DNA from: Deinococcus cellulosilyticus NBRC 106333 = KACC 11606
GTDB taxonomy: Bacteria > Deinococcota > Deinococci > Deinococcales > Deinococcaceae
Reading direction: 5' to 3'
Assembly (NCBI RefSeq): GCF_007990775.1
Contig: NZ_BJXB01000058.1
Span: 1-14,283 of the forward strand
DNA: 14,283 bases
Below are positions 11,930-14,283 of this stretch, piece by piece (position 1 is the stretch's first letter; each line of letters starts with the position of its first letter). The notes beneath the pieces were generated by a model. It worked only from the letters and a program-made list of their open reading frames with translations, was not told the DNA's origin and did not search any database. Position numbers and translations under genes: made by a program.

Positions 11930-12043
11930 ATGAAACCCGAAGAGTACGACTGGGAACAGTTTGAGCAGGACCCGTTTTTGAACCGGGCCTGGACCCTCTA
12001 CAAGGGCTACATGGAAAGCCTGGAAACGCTGCTGTACGCCTGA
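11930..12043 (+). CDS. small hypothetical protein (37 aa)
   Basis: An ATG at 11930 opens a 37-residue acidic, aromatic-rich frame (MKPEEYDWEQFEQDPFLNRA, then WTLYKGYMESLETLLYA) ending at TGA 12041-12043. GGAA sits just before the ATG. Charge pattern and aromatic spacing look like a real short protein or the tail of one; the frame is closed upstream by a TGA at 11900. The stop overlaps an ATG (12043) in the next gene's frame. Family not recognised. Confidence 0.4.
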   Translation: MKPEEYDWEQFEQDPFLNRAWTLYKGYMESLETLLYA

Positions 12044-12066
12044 TGTCAGGCAGAAAAGAGGAAAGC

Positions 12067-12297
12067 ATGGAGAAGCAGAAAAGTGAAATCATCTTCGGGT
12101 TGCCCAGTGAGATCTACTGGCAGACCTTCCTGGTGTTTGTGGCCGCCTATGTCGGGCTATTCTTTTTGTCGGACCTGCAGAACATCAGTGCATTCATGGC
12201 CTTCTGCTTGAGCTTCGGATTCATGTTCGGAGCCATCCAGAAGTACAGGCTCAGAAAAATCACTGAACCAGCGGTGCAAAGCCAGAACGATTCATGA
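12067..12297 (+). CDS. small two-helix membrane protein (76 aa)
   Basis: The frame is open from ATG 12043, but ATG 12067 has the better ribosome-binding site (AGAGGAAA just upstream). The product has two hydrophobic segments, IYWQTFLVFVAAYVGLFFL (~17-35) and FMAFCLSFGFMFGAIQ (~43-58). A short polar loop (SDLQNIS) separates them, and a basic tail KYRLRKIT follows. With positive charges after helix two, both ends probably face the cytoplasm. Length and topology suit a small inner-membrane protein of unknown role. It likely shares a transcript with the 37-residue gene just upstream. The IS4 element begins ten bases after its stop, so downstream partners may have been cut off. Confidence 0.6.
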   Translation: MEKQKSEIIFGLPSEIYWQTFLVFVAAYVGLFFLSDLQNISAFMAFCLSFGFMFGAIQKYRLRKITEPAVQSQNDS

Positions 12298-12306
12298 AGA
12301 GGGAAC

Positions 12307-13431
12307 TTCTCTAGGGGACAAAAGTTAGATGAATAGAAAAAGTCGGCTCTGGTACAGTGTTTTTGCTCATAAAGCAACCGCCGAGCCGACCTCATCACGA
12401 TACCTTGAAACAGCACCTCAGGCAACACCTCCCCCTGGACTCCAGACGCCTCGAAGTCCTCGTGGCCCTGATCTTCGCCATGATCCAGGCCCGCAGTGTG
12501 GTGCTCTTTCAGCTGGTATCTCATCTCCAACTCCCCGCTCAGGTCAAAAGCCGGTACAAGCGCCTCAAACGCTTTGTGCAGTTCCCCCTCCCAGATACTT
12601 GCATCGCTCAGGTGGTCCTGAACTTACTCTCAAAAGGCAAAATCTATCTGGTCCTCGACCGGACAAACTGGAAACTTGGAGAAAATGACATCAACATCCT
12701 GCTGCTCAGTGCCCTCTGGAAAACCTTCGCCTTTCCTTTGTGCTGGACGGTCTTCGACGAAAGTGGCAACAGTGATCAACAAGACCGCTTCACTCTGGTG
12801 TCCCGACTGCTGCCGTTGTTGAAGGACCATTCTGTATCTGGCTTGTTGGCCGATCGGGAGTTTATCGGTCAGGAGTGGTTTGTCTTCCTGAGGCGGCACC
12901 ATATCCCACCCTTCATTCGCCTGAAAGCCGACACCCGGGTGGATGGGATCCCCATCTGGTGCTGTTCCAAGAAACTGCAGAAGGGAGAATCCCGTTACTG
13001 GCACCGAAAAATGCGAGTGTATGGGATATCGTGTCGGGTCCTGGCTGTCAGGTCCCTCAAAGGAGAGCTGCTTTTTCTGGCCTATGCGGGTCGACATGAC
13101 CAGGCACTGCAGACCTATCGCCTTCGCTGGAACGCGGAAAATCTGCACTCAGCCTTGAAAACCAGAGGGTTTCACCTGGAGGAGTCTGGGCTCTACTTTC
13201 CTGAGCGGGTGTCGATGTTGCTGGGGGGATTGAGTCTGGCGTTTGTGTGGTGCTGCGTTTGTGGGGAGTTTCAGACTTCGAGAGAACCCCCAGCGATCCT
13301 CAAGCATGGGTATGCTGAAAAAAGTGTCTTTCGGTTGGGGTTGGATACCCTTCAAGACGCCTTATTTCGTCCTACTTTCCTGACTCCAGGCTTTCTGGGA
13401 CAGCTCTTGGCCTGTTTTGTCCCCTAGAGAA
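12307..13431 (+). mobile_element. IS4-family insertion sequence (about 1125 bp, complete)
   Basis: A perfect 17-base inverted repeat bounds the element: TTCTCTAGGGGACAAAA (12307-12323) and its complement at 13415-13431. The outer four bases may belong to the target, leaving CTAGGGGACAAAA as the element's own end. One transposase gene fills it, and its stop codon (TAG 13425-13427) lies inside the right repeat. I find no direct target duplication in the flanks (left ...GAAGAGGGAAC, right TGATCAGCC...). That suggests a rearrangement after insertion or recombination between two copies. Left flank is high-GC host-like sequence; right flank is AT-rich. Confidence 0.85.
12357..13427 (+). CDS. IS4-family transposase (356 aa)
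   Basis: A DDE transposase with catalytic residues in IS4 context: the first Asp in YLVLDRTNWKLG, the second in LLADREFIGQEW, and the Glu in the YREK-like segment YRLRWNAENLHSALKTRGF. The N-terminal ~80 residues are helical and basic (KSRYKRLKRFVQF), as in the DNA-binding part of related enzymes. The start is taken as GTG 12357; there is no strong ribosome-binding site, as is common for IS genes, and a start a few codons later is possible. The frame is intact to its stop in the right terminal repeat, so it is probably functional. Confidence 0.9.
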   Translation: MFLLIKQPPSRPHHDTLKQHLRQHLPLDSRRLEVLVALIFAMIQARSVVLFQLVSHLQLPAQVKSRYKRLKRFVQFPLPDTCIAQVVLNLLSKGKIYLVLDRTNWKLGENDINILLLSALWKTFAFPLCWTVFDESGNSDQQDRFTLVSRLLPLLKDHSVSGLLADREFIGQEWFVFLRRHHIPPFIRLKADTRVDGIPIWCCSKKLQKGESRYWHRKMRVYGISCRVLAVRSLKGELLFLAYAGRHDQALQTYRLRWNAENLHSALKTRGFHLEESGLYFPERVSMLLGGLSLAFVWCCVCGEFQTSREPPAILKHGYAEKSVFRLGLDTLQDALFRPTFLTPGFLGQLLACFVP

Positions 13432-13524
13432 TGATCAGCCATCCCTGAATAACATAATCTGTGAGCTGAGATTTTGTATCTTCAGGTATCTCACATAAAC
13501 GTAGACAATTTCTGCTACCATAAA

Positions 13525-13752
13525 ATGGTGTGGATATCAAAGGAGTCAGCAGGCAAATTTTTGCTCAATATTGCAAAGACTTTTGCTATTGTTTTTGCAA
13601 TTTATAATATAATATTGTATTTTTTAAAGAAGTCTGCTAGCTTATATCTCCAGGCGGACTGGCATCTCGAAATGCTTATTAAAGATCTGCTTCTGCTAGG
13701 TATTATCCTATACGGAGAGTATAAAGTGAGAAAAAATTCTTTTGAGAAATAG
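13525..13752 (+). CDS. AT-rich small membrane protein (75 aa)
   Basis: The frame from ATG 13525 (MVWISKESAG...) encodes two hydrophobic segments: FLLNIAKTFAIVFAIYNIIL (~13-32) and MLIKDLLLLGIILYG. A Lys-rich tail (EYKVRKNSFEK) follows. The region is strikingly AT-rich compared with everything to its left (for example TTTATAATATAATATTG within the gene). Base use this different suggests acquisition from a low-GC donor. The frame is open further upstream to 13474, but only via a TTG. There is no strong ribosome-binding site. A terminator-like hairpin follows the stop. Family not recognised; it may be a superinfection-immunity-like or holin-like small protein, but nothing in the sequence decides that. 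Confidence 0.5.
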   Translation: MVWISKESAGKFLLNIAKTFAIVFAIYNIILYFLKKSASLYLQADWHLEMLIKDLLLLGIILYGEYKVRKNSFEK

Positions 13753-13766
13753 TAACGTCTGTAGGG

Positions 13767-13811
13767 GTAACTACTAAATACAAACTTCTGTGTTGGGTGG
13801 TTACATTTTTT
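13767..13811 (+). terminator. Rho-independent terminator-like hairpin
   Basis: GTAACTAC (13767-13774) pairs with GTGGTTAC (13797-13804) with one G-T pair, followed by six T residues (13806-13811). The loop is long (22 bases). It sits 15 bases after the stop of the AT-rich gene. Confidence 0.45.
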
Positions 13812-13817
13812 CTTCTG

Positions 13818-14283
13818 GAGCCTGTTAAGAACTTAAGGGTCAACCGGTAAAATCGGAGGTATGAGCCGCAAAAAAAGCTACTAAAGTGATGTGTTTGAGG
13901 ACATCGTTCACGATATGAGAGATATTTTGCGTATTGCAGCGGATCGAAACGCTCAACCGAGTGCAGTAATTTTAGATTCCAGAACTCTGTAATCCACGCC
14001 AGAAAGTGGTGGTCGAGGTGGCTATGACGGAGCAAAGCGGCGCAAAGGCAGCAAAGTTCATATGGCCGTCGATACGCTCGGTCACCTGATGGCGTTGGTG
14101 GTCACACCTGCCAACGAGCAAGATCGTTCACAGGTGGTTGAGCTGGCAAAGCAAGTCTAGGACGTCACCGATGTGAATGTGGAGATTGCCTATGTCGATC
14201 AAGGCTACACCGGACAGGAAGTGGCGACTCGGGCTGCTGTGGAGGGTGGAATTGAACTACAGGTCGTCAAGTACCCTGAATTT
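13818..14283 (+). mobile_element. decayed IS5-family element, left part (runs off window)
   Basis: GAGCCTGTTAAGAACTT at 13818 looks like an IS5/IS427-group left end, ~40 bases before the transposase ATG. The transposase is a pseudogene, and the right end lies beyond the window. Confidence 0.6.
13861..14283 (+). pseudogene. IS5-family transposase, internally deleted with three stops (partial)
   Basis: From ATG 13861 (GGAGGT immediately before it) the frame reads MSRKKSY, then stop, then SDV. It jumps directly to FEDIVHDMRDILRIAADRN, a segment that in full IS5/IS427 transposases lies some 60-70 residues further on, so an in-frame internal deletion is likely near 13885-13893. After NAQPSAVILDSRTL comes TAA (13990-13992) where relatives have Gln. 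Next come STPESGGRGGYDGAKRRKGS, KVHMAVDTLGHLMALVVTPA and NEQDR, then TAG (14158-14160), again after a Gln-rich spot. It continues through AYVDQGYTG, the second DDE Asp region, to VVKYPEF at the window edge. It cannot make an active enzyme. Confidence 0.85.

Noticed and set aside
13434..13460. Possible RDRM-like palindrome near AATAACATAATC
   Set aside because: Only half of the TTATGTCATTGACATAA-type motif is present, with no matching second arm.
1..14283. CRISPR arrays, tRNA or rRNA genes
   Set aside because: No regularly spaced repeats, tRNA cloverleaf signatures or conserved rRNA segments were seen on either strand.

Overview
The window has high-GC, codon-biased genes (roughly 55-60% GC by eye) broken up by insertion sequences and one AT-rich patch. 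Several genes appear to be read from leaderless transcripts: a -10 hexamer of the form TAnnCT lies five or six bases before the start codon. That habit is well documented in Deinococcus. Together with the mix of IS630, IS4 and IS5 elements it makes a Deinococcus-like bacterium my best guess, but no single gene here proves the genus. Whether this is chromosome or plasmid cannot be decided; a solitary resolvase with its own res-like site would suit a plasmid or megaplasmid.

Layout. 1-2090: a small reverse ORF, an unknown 144-aa protein (498-932, +) and a diacylglycerol-kinase-family lipid kinase (1079-1993, -). 2089-9616: an accessory region built from repeated copies of one module. The module has a promoter whose transcript should begin AGGTG, a conserved leader, a HigA-like helix-turn-helix gene, a small Gln/Leu-rich protein, and a ~180-aa protein with a GRKG..PAI..xD N-terminal domain and a nuclease-fold-like C-terminal half. 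The ~180-aa protein occurs four times (2557, 3529 and 8595 on +, 5138 on -). The HigA-like gene occurs three times: intact at 7926, a degenerate remnant at 2396, and a one-base frameshift at 9430. Only the 7926-9134 copy has all three genes. An IS630 element (6741-7824) sits in its leader. Between the copies lie a GAF-PAS protein without an output domain (4110-4961, -), an unknown 86-aa protein (5822-6082) and a decayed reverse ORF (6115-6603).

9625-11030: two strong hairpins, then an orphan PAS histidine kinase with a terminator. 11088-11813: a serine resolvase behind a res-like array of six half-sites. 11930-12297: two small genes, the second a two-helix membrane protein. 12307-13431: a complete IS4-family element. 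13432-13811: an AT-rich patch with a small membrane protein and a terminator. 13818-14283: a decayed IS5-family element running off the window.

Stretches without a convincing gene: 169-497 (only a 23-codon ORF with a strong ribosome binding site), 3109-3490 (a promoter-like box, a hairpin and a leader peptide start), 9135-9429 (nothing recognised), 9617-9919 (hairpins only).

The most interesting content is the repeated three-gene module. Its composition (HigA-like regulator, small unknown protein, BRO/KilA-like plus nuclease-fold-like protein) and its uneven decay suggest an uncharacterised mobile, toxin-antitoxin-like or defence-like locus. That role is inference; the paralogy, gene order and promoter spacing are seen directly.
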